A program made the translations under genes and the position numbers. A stretch of DNA of 64,000 nucleotides. It comes from Micromonospora olivasterospora (GTDB lineage Bacteria; Actinomycetota; Actinomycetes; Mycobacteriales; Micromonosporaceae). The stretch's first letter is position 1. Each line of letters starts with the position of its first letter. The notes beneath the pieces were generated by a model. It worked only from the letters and a program-made list of their open reading frames with translations. It did not search any database and was not told where the DNA came from. Where the stretch lies: contig NZ_VLKE01000001.1 in NCBI RefSeq assembly GCF_007830265.1, forward strand, positions 186,001-250,000. The letters run 5' to 3'. Of the stretch, positions 63,625 through 64,000 are shown piece by piece.

Positions 63625-64000
63625 CGAAAAGGGGGAAGCCGCCAGGGACGAAAAGGGCGGAAGGGAAGCCCTCGGCCGGTCCCGTGGCGGGTTGACCACC
63701 AAGCTGCACCTGGCCGCTGACCGTCGTTGCCGTCCGATCGCCCGGCACACCACGTGCGGGCAGCGGGCCGACTGTACCGGCTTCACGCAGGTCATGGCCG
63801 CTATCCGGATTCCCCGCCGGGTCGGCCGGCCGCGTACCCGCCCCGGGCATGTCCTGGCTGACAAGGCGTACAGCTCGAAGGCTATCCGTTCTCACTTACG
63901 CCGCCGCGGCTTCAAGGCCACGATCCCGATCAAGGCCGATCAGGCGGCCAACCGTCGCAAGAAGGGATCCCGCGGCGGCCGGCCACCGACCTTCGACCGG
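63625..64000 (+). mobile_element. IS5-family element, right part (transposase continues past window)
   Basis: After the duplicated CGAAAAGG the interrupted transposase resumes: EALGRSRGGLTTKLHLAADR, then HVLADKAYSSKAIRSHLRRRG and 'FKATIPIKADQAANRRKKGS' to the window edge. These are the DDE_Tnp_1 core segments of IS5, containing the second catalytic Asp (ADKAYS). Confidence 0.85.

Overview
The window is very GC-rich, uses ATG, GTG and TTG starts, and carries gene families typical of filamentous actinomycetes (DUF4193, short actinobacterial proteins, huge WXG100-like proteins). This suggests a Micromonospora/Salinispora-type member of the Micromonosporaceae; that is an inference from style, not a database match. 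It reads as an accessory region: insertion-sequence debris sits at both ends and at most internal junctions.

Layout. 1-3200 is an IS graveyard (ISAzo13, IS5, IS256, ISL3 fragments). 3570-18604 (+) is a giant gene: a WXG100-like N-terminus, low-complexity linkers, then 19 tandem winged-helix DNA-binding-like units in groups of 5-4-3-3-2-2. Its frame is broken once, at a C5 tract. 18650-19470 is an IS701/tyrosine-recombinase chimera. 19662-29757 is a catabolic island. A GntR/HutC regulator (+) faces two minus-strand operons: iolC-like kinase, Cgl0159-type aldolase and mmsA, then a ribose-type ABC importer, a SnoaL-like protein, a GatC/AtzG-like subunit and an amidase. 29758-30400 is IS debris. 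30438-34802 is a TetR-controlled unit in which a second amidase plus AtzG-like pair diverges from an MFS exporter plus metallo-beta-lactamase-fold hydrolase across a mirror-symmetric promoter. 34850-35700 holds a truncated integrase and the 3' part of a tRNA, an old integration site. 35933-45119 holds a DUF234-type AAA ATPase, an unusual SDR, a methyltransferase, a cold-shock protein, a DEAD-box helicase, DUF4193 and small hypothetical genes. 45180-48440 is a scrapyard of RHS/HINT, LuxC and ISAs1 remnants. 48770-61385 (-) is a second giant gene that shares the WXG100-like N-terminus of the first and carries a papain-like (glutamine deamidase-type) domain, a metzincin motif, seven tandem beta-rich repeats and an OTU-like cysteine protease. 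61800-64000 is an IS5 element interrupted by an intact ISL3 copy with target duplication.

The two giants are a convergent pair of polymorphic-toxin-like proteins, probably type VII-secreted. They share the N-terminal delivery region and differ completely downstream: one carries modular DNA-binding-like units, the other three predicted hydrolase or deamidase modules. In the first, the unit-to-unit differences are concentrated in the predicted recognition helix, the start of helix 2 and the wing. That makes it the best candidate here for an undescribed system. All three frame breaks in the giants fall in G/C homopolymers and each is repaired by a single added base, so slippage or sequencing error must be settled first.
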